NCBI GenBank assembly: GCA_963708455.1
Contig: CAVPSQ010000010.1
Location: 1,674,001 to 1,738,000, forward strand
Length of the DNA stretch: 64,000 nt
Reading direction: 5' to 3'
From: CAIMUS01 sp963708455
GTDB taxonomy: Bacteria; Pseudomonadota; Gammaproteobacteria; Competibacterales; Competibacteraceae
The translations under genes and the position numbers were made by a program. The first letter of the stretch is position 1. Each line of letters opens with the position of its first letter. This document shows positions 1 through 9,439 of the stretch, one piece after another. The notes beneath the pieces were generated by a model. It had not been told where the DNA came from, did no database searches, and was given only the letters and a program-made list of their open reading frames with translations.

Positions 1-1116
1 AATTGTTCAAGGAACTGATCGACATGCTTACGCAGCGCGGTCAGGTCGTCGGCGCAGCGATGCAAGTGGGTGACTTCCTGGCGGAGTTTGCGCCAGAGTT
101 TTTCAATGGGATTGCACGCAAGAGGCATACGTGGGCAAGGGCACGATCTGGATCGGAAGTTGAAGCGCTCCCCACTTTTTGCGGGCGGCGGCGCTGGGTG
201 TGGTCGGCCAATTGGGCGGGCGATACCAGGGCCACCGGGTCGATTGTGGTTGCAAGGCCACCAAAACATCCGGATGGGTATGGACTGGCCAGTTATCTTC
301 AATGACCTGGATCTGTTCCGCTTCGGGGTAAGCGGCCCGGAGCGCTTGATAAAACTGAACCAACACCGCCACGGTGATTTTAGCCGCCCACCGGTAGATC
401 ACGCGGCCGGTCAAGGCATCGAGAGCCGCCACGACGCGCATTTCCGTATTAGCGCGATGGCTCAGGGACGCACGCGCTTGGTCATGACCGGTGGGGGCGT
501 AGGCGTGGGCCAGAGTCGGTTGCCGCTCGACCGTGACCTCATCCAGGTAGACGGCCACTAGCCGTCCCGGTGCGGCGCGGGCGGCCGCACCGGCGGCCGT
601 CGCCTCGGCCCATTTCGCCTCGTAGTCCGGGTCGGGACTGCGAATCGCGGCGCGCGCTCGTTTCCAGACGACCTTCAGGCGTTTGAGCACCCGCTGGACG
701 CCACTTAGCGTGCAGTCGTTTAGCCACTGGCAGGCCCCACGCGGGGTTGCCAGGGTCGACCGCGTGCGGTCAATGCCGCAGGCCCGGGGTCGCGCTGGCA
801 CAGGTGCTGCAATTCGCTCTGGGCCGCCGCCCGCGTCGGGTGTACTGGGGGAAAAAGCGGGTTTACGCCCGCGTCCGGTGCGAACCGTCAGCCCGGCGAG
901 GCCCTCGCCCTGATACCGGTCGAGCCAGGCATAGACGGTGTCCGGCTCGCGGGGCCGCAACAAGCCCTCGCGCGCGACCACCGCCGCCGGAATCCCGTCC
1001 GCGACCTTGATTAACGCGGCCGCCCGCTCACGCACATAGGGCAACAAGGCGTGATCGCGCAGATTCAGCAGTGCTTGGCGCTCCTCGGCCATGAGCGTGA
1101 GCTGACGTCGGGGCAT
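1..1116 (-). pseudogene. IS630-family transposase, frameshifted and cut by the window edge
   Basis: Remnant of a DDE transposase of the IS630 type. Reading right to left it starts MPRRQLTLM and shows an N-terminal helix-turn-helix, a linker with GIDRTR, and the DDE core segment AVYLDEVTVE. The last catalytic Glu lies in NPIEKLWRKLRQE, which is found only after a one-base shift near 114-118; without the shift the frame ends at 103. Two further shifts that cancel each other lie near 846-855 (a G5A5 run) and 782-790: in the stretch between them the expected family sequence (VHPTRAAAQSELQHLCQRDP) is in another frame. The 3' end runs off the window. Three indels mean it is inactive as read, though sequence error is possible. 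Terminal inverted repeats were not identified. Family assignment is fairly sure. Confidence 0.8.
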
Positions 1117-1357
1117 AGCGACCTCCACGGGCTGGTCGATAGTGCCGCCAAGTATACCGGATTAAATTTTCAAAGATCATTAGCCGGTAGTCATTGAGTT
1201 ATCCATTCGCATGGTTGGGAATTCCCCCTGGGTCGGAGATTTGTGTACTGTAACCGTAAACAGAGGTGATTCCGCCAAATTCAAGGGTTCGGCTTGTTTT
1301 CCACAGCTATAAAATGTATAACTTTGATCAGTTCAACCAAATTAGAAGGAAACCGTC

Positions 1358-1867
1358 ATGTTTTGGGAATTCTGGAAAAGTACACCAGACGAAGTAGAAA
1401 CCCGCATTATCGAGATGCGCGAGGCAAAAGCCTCGGTCTATATCGAAATTCCACCGGCGAAGGTCTGGGAACATCTCAGCGACGTCCGTAACTATAATCA
1501 ATGGGTCAAGTGGTTTAAAGTGACCAATCCCGAGCAGGCGAGCCGGTTGGAAAAGGCGGGTGATTGTTTCGATTATGAAACCACCGTTATGGGCCTCCGC
1601 TTCACGGGACGGATGGTTTCGGTAGAGAGAATCGCTCCGCAGCGCAGCGTTTTTTGTCTGGTGGCGTTCTATCAAGGCGGTGGGGAGTATCTCCTGGAAC
1701 CCCTGCTTAATGGCACGCGGGTGCATTATACGATCTGGGGTGAGATTCCCTCTTCCTATCTGGGTAAAATCATCGATCGGGTGCTGTTCGCCAGCGAAAT
1801 CAAACAGCACATGCAGGATCACCTGAACCGCCTTAAAGCCTGGTGTGAGGGCACACCTTTACCATGA
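1358..1867 (+). CDS. SRPBCC (START-like) family protein, first gene of a four-gene unit
   Basis: 169 residues. The segment from about residue 25 to 160 has the pattern of SRPBCC/polyketide-cyclase-like folds: a strand ending in VYIEIPPAKVWEHLSDVRNYNQWV, central strands, and a C-terminal helix IKQHMQDHLNRLKAWCEG. Proteins with this helix-grip fold bind hydrophobic ligands or act as cyclases and aromatases. The ATG at 1358 has AGAAGGA nine bases upstream. The stop overlaps the ATG of the GH3-type gene (ATGA), so the two are translationally coupled. No specific substrate can be read from the sequence; in this context a role in binding or shaping the product of the following enzymes is an inference. 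Confidence 0.75.
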   Translation: MFWEFWKSTPDEVETRIIEMREAKASVYIEIPPAKVWEHLSDVRNYNQWVKWFKVTNPEQASRLEKAGDCFDYETTVMGLRFTGRMVSVERIAPQRSVFCLVAFYQGGGEYLLEPLLNGTRVHYTIWGEIPSSYLGKIIDRVLFASEIKQHMQDHLNRLKAWCEGTPLP

Positions 1868-3381
1868 TGTGGCAATTACTGGCCAGGGCCAGAGGTCGCG
1901 GCATCGATCGCAATCTACGCAATCCACAACCGGCCCAGGAACAGGTACTGCGCAAGATACTGAGGACGCTCCAAGGTTGCGAGCTTGGCCGGACGTTGGG
2001 CCTGGAGGCGGTAACCGGCATCGACAGCTTTCGGCGCACCGTTCCAGTTACCGATTACCCCTTTTACCAGCCCTACGTTCGGAGAATTTTGCAGGGACAC
2101 GAAGGAGTTCTGTTTCCAGGCAAGCCCGCTTATATCGCCCAGACCGGTGGCACCACGGCAGAGCCGAAACGGTTACCTTTGAGCAAAGCGCTGATACGCT
2201 CCTATCGTCAATTCAATCTCGATATGGTGTTTCGCTACATGCTGGACAGCGGCCATACCGATATTTTCAGCGGCAAAATTTTTCTGGTAGCGGCTAATCC
2301 AGTAGCTGCCCATACCGAGCAGGGTACTCCAATCGGTTTTATCACCGGCGTCATGGCGCAGATTGCACCAGTACTACTCCGCTATCGTTATGTTCCCACC
2401 TTGGAGGTCATTAGAAACCCACAGATGGCTGAGAAGATTCAGCAGATTACCCGGCAAGGTTACGCTCAGCGTCACAATATACGGGTCGCTGCCGGTCTGA
2501 CACCTTATCTGATGGCTGCCTGGCGTAATCTTATCGACTATAGCCGTGAACAAAAGAGTGACTACCAAAATATCAGTGAGATCTTTCCGAGGTTAAGAGT
2601 AGCTTTCCATGGCGGCAGTACCTATAACCTCTACCTGGACAGAATGCGTGAACTGGCTGGCGAGAGAGTGCAACATCGGAATGTCTATTCCGCTGCCGAA
2701 GGACCTATCGCCTTCCAGTATACCGGCAGTTCCCCCGGGTTGGCACCGGCCTTGGATGGTGTTTTTTTCGAGTTTTTGAGTGCAGAACAATTGCAGAATG
2801 AGCACTCCCACAGCGTGTTGGTCAGTGAGGTGGAATGTGGCGTACCCTACTATATCCTCCTGACTACCCAGGGTGGCCTACTGCGCTACAAGATCGGCGA
2901 TCGGGTGGAGTTTATTCACAAGGATCCGCCGCTCTTCCAGGTGCTGGGCAAAAGCGACGACCAGATTGATCTCTCGGCGGAAAAGATCGGAGTGGATCAA
3001 GCGGTCAAAGTACTGCAGGAAACCGGTCACGCCCTGGGTGTCAAAATTTTGAATTTTCTGGTCTGTCCAGCCGCCGGTGTACCCACCGAAAGACAGATTG
3101 CTCATGAATGGATTATCGAGTGTGAACCTATACCCGCTGATTCCGCTGCTTTTCAGGATGAGCTGGAGCGCCGTTTGAGTCAATACAATACGATGTACCG
3201 GGAACTACGGGCCCACGACTTCGCGCTGGCACAACCGGTGATTACCTTTGTAACCAGCGGAACTTTTCAGCGTTTTATGGAAGCTGAATTCAATTACGGT
3301 CAGCAAAAACTGTTACATCTGCGTCACGACCGCACTGCTGCCGAGCGCCTGCTCTATTATGCCGGGGCCCTGCAACATTAA
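1864..3381 (+). CDS. GH3-family acyl-adenylating enzyme (acyl acid-amido synthetase-like)
   Basis: 505 residues, within the usual length range for the GH3 family. GH3 enzymes belong to the ANL superfamily: they adenylate a carboxylic acid and usually transfer the acyl group to an amine. The ATP-binding motif TGGTTAEPK is at about residues 94-102, the second motif is YSAAEG near residue 278, and the third region has GDRVEF followed by LGKSDDQIDLSAEKIG near 343-370. The start overlaps the SRPBCC stop by four bases and the 3' end overlaps the methyltransferase by 23 bases. The plant members conjugate auxin or jasmonate. The bacterial members are largely uncharacterised, so acid and amine are unknown here. 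The family call is confident; the reaction is inferred. Confidence 0.85.
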   Translation: MMWQLLARARGRGIDRNLRNPQPAQEQVLRKILRTLQGCELGRTLGLEAVTGIDSFRRTVPVTDYPFYQPYVRRILQGHEGVLFPGKPAYIAQTGGTTAEPKRLPLSKALIRSYRQFNLDMVFRYMLDSGHTDIFSGKIFLVAANPVAAHTEQGTPIGFITGVMAQIAPVLLRYRYVPTLEVIRNPQMAEKIQQITRQGYAQRHNIRVAAGLTPYLMAAWRNLIDYSREQKSDYQNISEIFPRLRVAFHGGSTYNLYLDRMRELAGERVQHRNVYSAAEGPIAFQYTGSSPGLAPALDGVFFEFLSAEQLQNEHSHSVLVSEVECGVPYYILLTTQGGLLRYKIGDRVEFIHKDPPLFQVLGKSDDQIDLSAEKIGVDQAVKVLQETGHALGVKILNFLVCPAAGVPTERQIAHEWIIECEPIPADSAAFQDELERRLSQYNTMYRELRAHDFALAQPVITFVTSGTFQRFMEAEFNYGQQKLLHLRHDRTAAERLLYYAGALQH

Positions 3382-4117
3382 AGGCCGTTGGATCGATCGT
3401 TGGCTATGCTCCGATGCCGTAGAACTGTTGGAGCAGGAGGGGGCGACGCCGCAAGGAATCCGGATCATCGATGAGTTGAATCGGGTTTACCGCCGTACCG
3501 GAATATGGCAGAAGATGATTGACAAACTCCTATCCTCAGCCAGATGCTTTGCCACCTTACAGCAACCGGTCAAAGTATTGGAAATCGGCATGCGGGATGG
3601 GACTTTGTTGCGTGAGTTGGGAGACTGTGGACAGGTTGAGGATATCCCGCTGGAGCTTCACGGTGTGGAGTTCCAGGCCAACCTGGTGGAATTGGCCTGT
3701 CGACAACAAGCTTCCGCCCCTAGCGCTATCCAGTTTCATTATGCCGCCACCAGAGACCTGCGTATATTTACCGACCACAGCTTCGATCTGGTGTACAGCG
3801 TTTTTGTCCTGCATCATCAGTCACCTTCGGAATTGCGCGAATTATTGACTGCCAGCTTGCGCCTTACCCGGGGACTGGTGTTTCATCTCGACCTATCCCG
3901 CTCGCTGAGTGCCGTTATGCTGATCTGGAGCTATTACACCCTGCTGGGATTCCGGCACAGTCGGCGGGATGCGGTGCTGTCGTGTCGCAGAGCCTACCGG
4001 CCAGCGGAGATTGCTTGTGTGCTGCGCGAACTGGGTGTGCCGCAGCCGCTGGGTGTAGTCCGTCTTCCTCCCTGTTATTGGTATATGCAGTATCCGTTAC
4101 CTATGGAAATTATATGA
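3359..4117 (+). CDS. class I SAM-dependent methyltransferase
   Basis: 252 residues. Motif I of the Rossmann-type methyltransferases is seen at about residues 72-84 as VKVLEIGMRDGTLL, with the acidic end of strand 2 in HGVEFQANLVELA and a motif-IV-like stretch FDLVYSVFVLHH. The acceptor cannot be told. The ATG at 3359 lies inside the end of the GH3-type gene; a later start would lose little of the domain, so the exact start is uncertain. The last codons overlap the radical SAM gene as ATGA (4114-4117). It is probably a tailoring enzyme of the same pathway. Confidence 0.8.
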   Translation: MPGPCNIKGRWIDRWLCSDAVELLEQEGATPQGIRIIDELNRVYRRTGIWQKMIDKLLSSARCFATLQQPVKVLEIGMRDGTLLRELGDCGQVEDIPLELHGVEFQANLVELACRQQASAPSAIQFHYAATRDLRIFTDHSFDLVYSVFVLHHQSPSELRELLTASLRLTRGLVFHLDLSRSLSAVMLIWSYYTLLGFRHSRRDAVLSCRRAYRPAEIACVLRELGVPQPLGVVRLPPCYWYMQYPLPMEII

Positions 4118-5427
4118 AAATCGGTCTTATCGCCATGAGTGGTGTGCGCGCCTATAACCCCGAGCTCACAGCACTGGGGTTGACTCTGCCGGGTTTTGTC
4201 GAACGCAACAAGATCATCGCATCCCTGCCCAGCCTGGGGTTACTTACCCTGGCAGGGCTGACGCCGGCCGATATTGCGCTCGAATATATCGAAGTGCCTG
4301 ATGTGCCTGAACCGGCCATGCTGGAACGGGATTTCGATCTGGTGGCTATCGCCAGTTTCAGCGCGCGTATCAAGGACGCTTATGCTCTCGCCGATGCCTA
4401 TCGACAGCGTGGCGTCAAGGTAATACTGGGTGGATTACACGTCAGCGCCCTGCCGGAAGAAGCGTTGCGACATGCCGATAGCATTGTGATCGGCGAGGGC
4501 GAACCGGCCTGGCCTCGTGTGCTCGCCGATTTACGCCGGAACCGGCTACAACGCATTTACGATTCCCGCCCTGCCAAGTTCGATCTGGCGGATGCACCGA
4601 TGCCCCGCTTTGAGTTACTCGAGCCGGAGCACTATAACCGTCTGACAGTCCAGACCCAGCGCGGCTGTCCATTCCGCTGCGAGTTTTGCGCTGCTTCCAT
4701 TCGCATTTCACCGATTTACAAGATAAAACCGGTAGAAAAGGTGATTGCGGAAATCCGCCGCATTAAGGAAATCTGGCAGGACCCTTTTATTGAATTCGCC
4801 GACGATAACAGCTTTGTTAACAAGCCGCATGTAAAAAAGCTATTACAGGCGCTAGCCAGGGAAAACATTCGCTGGTTCACTGAGACGGATCTGTCCGTGG
4901 CTGAGGACGAGGAATTATTGCAATTACTGCGGGACAGCGGCTGCCTGCAAGTCCTCATCGGCTTTGAAAGCCCCACTTTGGCTGGACTCGACGGTCTGGA
5001 GCAACTGACTAATTGGAAGGCTAAAAAATTTGGCGAATACCGGCGGGCCATCGAGCGTATTCAGGATCATGGTGTCACCGTGAATGGTTGTTTTGTACTG
5101 GGTTTGGACGGTACTGGACTGGAGAGTTTTAATGAGGTCTGCCGATTTGTCCGCAATAGTGGTCTATACGAAGTACAGATAACGATCCTGACGCCCTTTC
5201 CAGGAACACCACTGTATGAACGTCTGGCAGCGGAAGGTCGCCTGCTCCGCCAGAACGCCTGGGAGTATTGTACCCTGTTCGATGTCAATTTTCGTCCTGA
5301 CAGCATGAGTGTTGCCGAATTGGAAACAGGTTTCAGGGATTTAGCAGAGCGATTATACAGCGCAGAATTTACTCAGGAGCGCAGAGGCCGCTTTCGGCGG
5401 CGATTACGAACTCTGCAAGCACAGTAA
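4114..5427 (+). CDS. radical SAM protein with N-terminal B12-binding-like domain
   Basis: 437 residues from the ATG at 4114, chosen because it overlaps the methyltransferase stop as ATGA and begins a natural N-terminus (MKIGLIAMSG); the open frame continues upstream but is not needed. Residues 1-145 look like a cobalamin-binding Rossmann domain (VKVILGGLHVSALPEE, IVIGEGEPAW), without an obvious DxHxxG cobalamin ligand. The radical SAM cluster cysteines are C185, C189 and C192 (CPFRCEFC). Later motifs are LIGFESP and NGCFVLGLDG. BchE-like members of this class do methylations, cyclisations and other difficult carbon chemistry. As last gene of the coupled unit it probably modifies the same metabolite. 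Substrate is unknown. Confidence 0.85.
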   Translation: MKIGLIAMSGVRAYNPELTALGLTLPGFVERNKIIASLPSLGLLTLAGLTPADIALEYIEVPDVPEPAMLERDFDLVAIASFSARIKDAYALADAYRQRGVKVILGGLHVSALPEEALRHADSIVIGEGEPAWPRVLADLRRNRLQRIYDSRPAKFDLADAPMPRFELLEPEHYNRLTVQTQRGCPFRCEFCAASIRISPIYKIKPVEKVIAEIRRIKEIWQDPFIEFADDNSFVNKPHVKKLLQALARENIRWFTETDLSVAEDEELLQLLRDSGCLQVLIGFESPTLAGLDGLEQLTNWKAKKFGEYRRAIERIQDHGVTVNGCFVLGLDGTGLESFNEVCRFVRNSGLYEVQITILTPFPGTPLYERLAAEGRLLRQNAWEYCTLFDVNFRPDSMSVAELETGFRDLAERLYSAEFTQERRGRFRRRLRTLQAQ

Positions 5428-5502
5428 TAGTAATGAACGTATGAGTGAATGGAATTACACCAACCTCCCGACTACATGAAAGTTGTACAGGTTAATTTTT
5501 GA

Positions 5503-5616
5503 CAGGCCCAAAGGCTATACCGGAAGGCTCAATATGGATTCCAGTCAGGGCTGCCCGCCGACAAGCGGACACCCGATGAAATCATCGGCTATGACGAACA
5601 TGGCCTACCCTGTTGA
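5503..5616 (+). pseudogene. 3' remnant of a vapB-type antitoxin gene
   Basis: Reading the frame that ends at the TGA at 5614-5616 gives ...GLPADKRTPDEIIGYDEHGLPC, which matches the conserved C-terminus of the PSK/Rv0623-like VapB antitoxins. The frame is closed by a TGA at 5500-5502, and no normal 5' half is present. It overlaps the start of the vapC remnant, as expected for a vapBC pair. Either the 5' half has been lost or it is out of frame. Confidence 0.6.
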
Positions 5617-6119
5617 CCTTGTTGTTGATACCAGCGCACTGGTCGCCATTCTCCTGAACGAACCGGACGGCCCCCTGTATTTCAAACGCATTGCGAGTGC
5701 GCAGGCTGTGCTGAGCGCCGTCGGCAAGGTGGAAACGCCAATGGTCGTACTTTCCCGTGCACCCGACAGAAGGACGGGAGCGATTCGATTTCATGCTGGA
5801 AAAATTGGGCGTGGGAATCATCGGGATCGATGATCGTCTCGCCGAGATAGCCATCGCAGCCTTCTTGCACTTCGGCAAAGGTCGCCATCCGGCCAAGCTG
5901 AATTTCGGCGATTGTTTTTCTTACGCCCTAGCTAGGCTATTAAATGTGCCCTTGCTGTTCAAGGGCGAGGACTTCTCGCAAACGGACATCCGTAGCGCGT
6001 TCGGCCATGATCATCGTTTGGGCCAAAACCGGTGTAGCCTGGATGGAGCGGAGCTTGCGAAGCGTAATCCAGGTTCTTCTGGCCGAAAGGATGATCATGG
6101 CCGCGCGTTCACTTCATAG
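5591..6119 (+). pseudogene. VapC-type PIN-domain toxin, frameshifted
   Basis: The PIN-domain RNase is split between two frames. The first begins MTNMAYPV (5591) or MAYPV (5600) and carries VVDTSALVAILLNEPD, with the first catalytic Asp, and KVETPMVVLSRAP, with the conserved Glu. Near 5757-5768 the reading moves to the frame that gives EGRERFDFMLEKLGVGIIGIDD and LNFGDCFSYALA (third acidic residue) and KGEDFSQTD (fourth). All four acidic positions are thus present, but in different frames. After FSQTDIRSA the reading runs into a palindromic element at 6003-6102 that replaces the natural C-terminus. As read it is inactive. The neighbouring antitoxin is also broken. Confidence 0.75.
6003..6102. 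repeat. 100-bp imperfect palindromic element (MITE/REP-like)
   Basis: The outer arms 6003-6025 and 6080-6102 are inverted repeats matching at 21 of 23 bases; their first 12 bases, GGCCATGATCAT, are perfect. A nested inner pair, CCTGGAT and ATCCAGG, flanks GGAGCGGAGCTTGCGAAGCGTA. The core resembles the dispersed REP-like sequences (GTAGCC-GGAT-GGAGC-...-ATCC-GG) common in gammaproteobacteria. It sits at the 3' end of the vapC remnant. No transposase is encoded in it. Confidence 0.7.
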
Positions 6120-6478
6120 ATGGCAGAAGGCAAGACCTGACCCTTTTCTTCTCGTACCCTACCGGGTTCCGCCCAGATCAGGATTCCCAAGATCGAGCCA
6201 GGGGATGGTAGAACACTTACGAAGATCGGGGGTAGACCACGATTTCTACTGGTATCCCATTTCCGCTCGCTGGAAAACGTGGTCTGTCTCCTATTCCGCC
6301 CTATTCCGATGCTTCACCTCCTATTATCTTCCAAAAATGGTAATTTTTCACAGACAGAAGCACTGGCCATAGGACATAATAGGCACAAACTCAGACTGTG
6401 ATATAGATGCAGCGCAGCGTAACTTAGCGCTACGCTTATCAAGCGAACATCACTTTTTATGAACAGGTAGGAAAACAA
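6120..6478. other. intergenic region upstream of the cas operon
   Basis: There is no convincing ORF in these 359 bases. The region is where the cas promoter should lie, but I found no clear -35/-10 pair. A small inverted repeat, AGCGTA-N9-TACGCT, lies near 6416-6436. The cas8b ATG at 6479 is preceded by a modest AGGTAGGA ribosome-binding site. The sequence is clearly more AT-rich towards the operon. Confidence 0.5.
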
Positions 6479-8464
6479 ATGATAAACGAGATGCGCGAAC
6501 TTGCCTTGCTCGACTTAAACCACCGGTTTGGATGTAGTGCCTGCACCCTTGATACAATTCGTATGGAACACGGCCAGGAGATCGCTCCTCTTCTGGTGGA
6601 AGCATCCGAGAAGATACCCCGTGTCTACCTGCTACAGGAAATATCCGGCCAAACCGGTGCAGTGCGCATGTGGTCCGAGGACTTGGACGATAACAAGCGC
6701 CTGAGATTACCATTCAATAAACCCAGTGGCGCACAATCAGCAGCGATTGGCCCGGTTATAAAGCGTACATTCAAAAAAGATGCTAATCCTCCTTATGGGC
6801 CTACCTTAAAAATTCAGAACACTACAAAAATGTCATTTGAAAACCATTCCAATGAAAATTATCAATGGAATGTATATTTCAAAGAAATCTGCAACATTTT
6901 ATTTAATTGCTCTACTTTATATTATAATGCACAGACTTATGAGGTGGGTAATGATAAACAAGACTGTCACCTATTGGCAGCCGCCCTTCGACTGATTCCA
7001 GACAAGGAAACCGTTTTCTTGAGCGTCGCTGACAATGCAGGTCGATGGCCGGGTGATCGCGTGGACTATCAGGCCTATCTTGCACACTCACTGGCTGAAA
7101 TCAAGTATGTCACTGGAGAAGCCCCTGCTTATCAAGCGGCTGATTGTCCGCTATGCGGCAAATCGTCAACTCTACTTTATCCCAACGCTCTGAAAGGCGC
7201 TGGCCTTAACTTCAGCAATATGGATCGCGCTGGCGCTTTTCCCGGCTTGGAGACAGAACAAGCCTGGAAAGGTTACGGTTTGTGTCTGGACTGTGCTGAC
7301 CTACTCTATATCTTCAAGAACCATTTACTTAATAAATTCCTGGGACAGATTGCGGGGGAAAAGGCGTTACTTTTACCCGGACTTCTGGGCGAGGGCATCG
7401 ACAAACAGAAATTTATAAAAAGCTGGAACGGCTATATACGGAACCTTGAAGGCCAGAGAATTAGCAGCAGGGAAAAACTGCTAATGAAGTTTTTCCAGGA
7501 CCAGGATGATGCCCATCTTGTCTTGCACATTCTCTGGGCTAAATTCGCCCAGGTTGTTGAAGACGTACAAGGTTATGTAACGGATATTTTACCGTCGCGC
7601 CTGCAACAAATGATCGAATTCAACAAGCTTGCCAATGATTGGAAGCATCCTTTAGCTCCTCAACATCCCTTGGAAGAAGCTGAATTCGATCTTCCACTGT
7701 CGATGTTTAAACCTCTTTTCAAAAGACCCGGTGGGAAAAAGGCAGGCGCCGCCAACGACAGCGCCCGACTGTTCGAACTGAAACGACAACTCACCGATGC
7801 GTTATATCACAGCAGCCCGTTGGACGGCATGCAAAAAACTTTGTGGAAAGAACTGCTGATCACGGCCCGTTTTTACTTGGATGACATCGCCTCCACTGAC
7901 CGTACCTGGGGTCTATTACACGAAGGTTTCAGCGACAAAGCCAACAAACAGATTCACTACTGGACCCTGGCTGGATGGGTACGCCATCTGGCACGGTTCC
8001 TTTACTACCTCGACATCACGGGAATAGTAGCGATGGAGCAAACACCATTCGTTTTTCAATCGCAGTTGGAAACACTCCAACCCTTCTTTCAACCCGGCTC
8101 CGGCATCAACAATGCGGAGAAGGCATTTACCTTCCTGCTGGGCATCCTGTACGGTAAGCTCTTGCAGGTACAGGGCGCGCGTCGCGTCAATGTAACAACC
8201 AATGCTCTAACATGGCTGAAGCGGCTGGAACTCGCCGGGCGCGATTTGCCCGAACTGTACACCAAAATCCGGGAGAAATTGCTGGTCTACGAGACTGAAG
8301 CGAATCCCGATGTCCGACTCTTGATTCAGGATATCGGTCGTCTCGGCGCTTTATTGGGTGACCGGATCAATCTCGACTCTACCGCAACCTGCTACTTTCT
8401 GCTGCTGGGGCAATCCGTAAGCATTCAAGTGTTACCTTCCAAACCGAAAAAAGAAGAGGAATAA
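6479..8464 (+). CDS. cas8b: Cas8b-like large subunit of Cascade (Csh1/TM1802-type)
   Basis: 661 residues. In type I-B systems this subunit recognises the PAM and completes the Cascade complex. A zinc-finger-like pair of CxxC motifs is seen at C223/C226 (CPLCGKSS) and C269/C272 (CLDCADLL), the arrangement of the TM1802/Csh1 family. It is the first gene of the operon and ends two bases before cas7. The internal part between residues 100 and 165 is rich in Asn, Tyr and Lys and unlike the flanking GC-rich genes, fitting horizontal acquisition. The subtype call rests mainly on the Csh2-type Cas7 that follows. Confidence 0.8.
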   Translation: MINEMRELALLDLNHRFGCSACTLDTIRMEHGQEIAPLLVEASEKIPRVYLLQEISGQTGAVRMWSEDLDDNKRLRLPFNKPSGAQSAAIGPVIKRTFKKDANPPYGPTLKIQNTTKMSFENHSNENYQWNVYFKEICNILFNCSTLYYNAQTYEVGNDKQDCHLLAAALRLIPDKETVFLSVADNAGRWPGDRVDYQAYLAHSLAEIKYVTGEAPAYQAADCPLCGKSSTLLYPNALKGAGLNFSNMDRAGAFPGLETEQAWKGYGLCLDCADLLYIFKNHLLNKFLGQIAGEKALLLPGLLGEGIDKQKFIKSWNGYIRNLEGQRISSREKLLMKFFQDQDDAHLVLHILWAKFAQVVEDVQGYVTDILPSRLQQMIEFNKLANDWKHPLAPQHPLEEAEFDLPLSMFKPLFKRPGGKKAGAANDSARLFELKRQLTDALYHSSPLDGMQKTLWKELLITARFYLDDIASTDRTWGLLHEGFSDKANKQIHYWTLAGWVRHLARFLYYLDITGIVAMEQTPFVFQSQLETLQPFFQPGSGINNAEKAFTFLLGILYGKLLQVQGARRVNVTTNALTWLKRLELAGRDLPELYTKIREKLLVYETEANPDVRLLIQDIGRLGALLGDRINLDSTATCYFLLLGQSVSIQVLPSKPKKEEE

Positions 8465-8466
8465 CC

Positions 8467-9438
8467 ATGAATACCACATCTGCAATAACCACTCTTTCCA
8501 GCCGTCGAGAAATCTTGTTTCTTTACGATATCCGCATGGGCAATCCCAACGGTGATCCGGATGAAAACCGTCCGCGCTGTCTACCGGATGGACGCTTTTA
8601 TGTTACCGATGTGCGGCTGAAACGGTTCGTCAGAGATTATATCGCCTCGCAGGGGCGGGAAATTCTGGTCGGCAATATCGAAGGAAAAGTGACTAATCTC
8701 ACTGGCCGAGTGGCCGATTATCTCCACAAGCATGGACAGTCCAAAACAGACGGAGAAGAGTTGGTAAAAATCCTGCTGGATGTGTTTATCGATGCCCGCT
8801 GGTTTGGCTCCTCTCTGGCTTTCAAAAAACTCGAGGGATGGGAACCGAAGCCCATTCCAAAAACGCTCACGGGTGCGGTACAGTTCAACATGGGTGAGGT
8901 TCTGCACGAAGCTGAGGAAATTCAAATACAAGGTACATCGGTATTCGCCAGCGACGAAGCCAAAGCACAAGGCACATTCACCAGCTATGCCGCTCTACGA
9001 TACGCCTTGATCGCTTTCCACGGCGTCGCCAACGAGCATTCGGCAAAGAAATCCAGAATGACCGATGACGACTACGAGTTATTGCTGCAAGCGCTATGGA
9101 ATGGGGTGCGCTCCGCCGGCAATACCCGCACTAAGATAGGTCAGGTTCCGCGTCTGCTCATTTCGGTCGAGTATCAGCCTGGACAGGAGTTTCAATTCGG
9201 CAATTTGATGGACTATGTCAAAACTCAGACTGCCAACGACAAGCCTGCAACGGCGTGGTCTTCCCCCGATGACTACTGCTTGAATATGGAGCGTTTGCTG
9301 GATCGTATGGCAGGGCAAAAAGGGCGCATCGCCAAGATTCGTTATGAGGTTTCGCCGGACATCCAGTTCAGCGAGGGCGCTGCGCCACCCCCTGAATGGG
9401 AATCGCTGGGCATTGATACTCCTGGCAAGGAATCCTGA
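8467..9438 (+). CDS. cas7: Cas7 backbone subunit, Csh2 (type I-B) family
   Basis: 323 residues. Cas7 forms the helical backbone along the crRNA. The N-terminal signature REILFLYDIRMGNPNGDPDENRPR is characteristic of the Csh2/Csd2 group, followed by the conserved VTDVRLKRFVRDYI. Later come the thumb-like insertion and FTSYAALRYALIAFHGVANEHSA. The length is normal. It starts two bases after cas8b and is separated from cas5 by one base, so the three Cascade genes are probably translated together. Confidence 0.92.
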   Translation: MNTTSAITTLSSRREILFLYDIRMGNPNGDPDENRPRCLPDGRFYVTDVRLKRFVRDYIASQGREILVGNIEGKVTNLTGRVADYLHKHGQSKTDGEELVKILLDVFIDARWFGSSLAFKKLEGWEPKPIPKTLTGAVQFNMGEVLHEAEEIQIQGTSVFASDEAKAQGTFTSYAALRYALIAFHGVANEHSAKKSRMTDDDYELLLQALWNGVRSAGNTRTKIGQVPRLLISVEYQPGQEFQFGNLMDYVKTQTANDKPATAWSSPDDYCLNMERLLDRMAGQKGRIAKIRYEVSPDIQFSEGAAPPPEWESLGIDTPGKES

Positions 9439-9439
9439 T

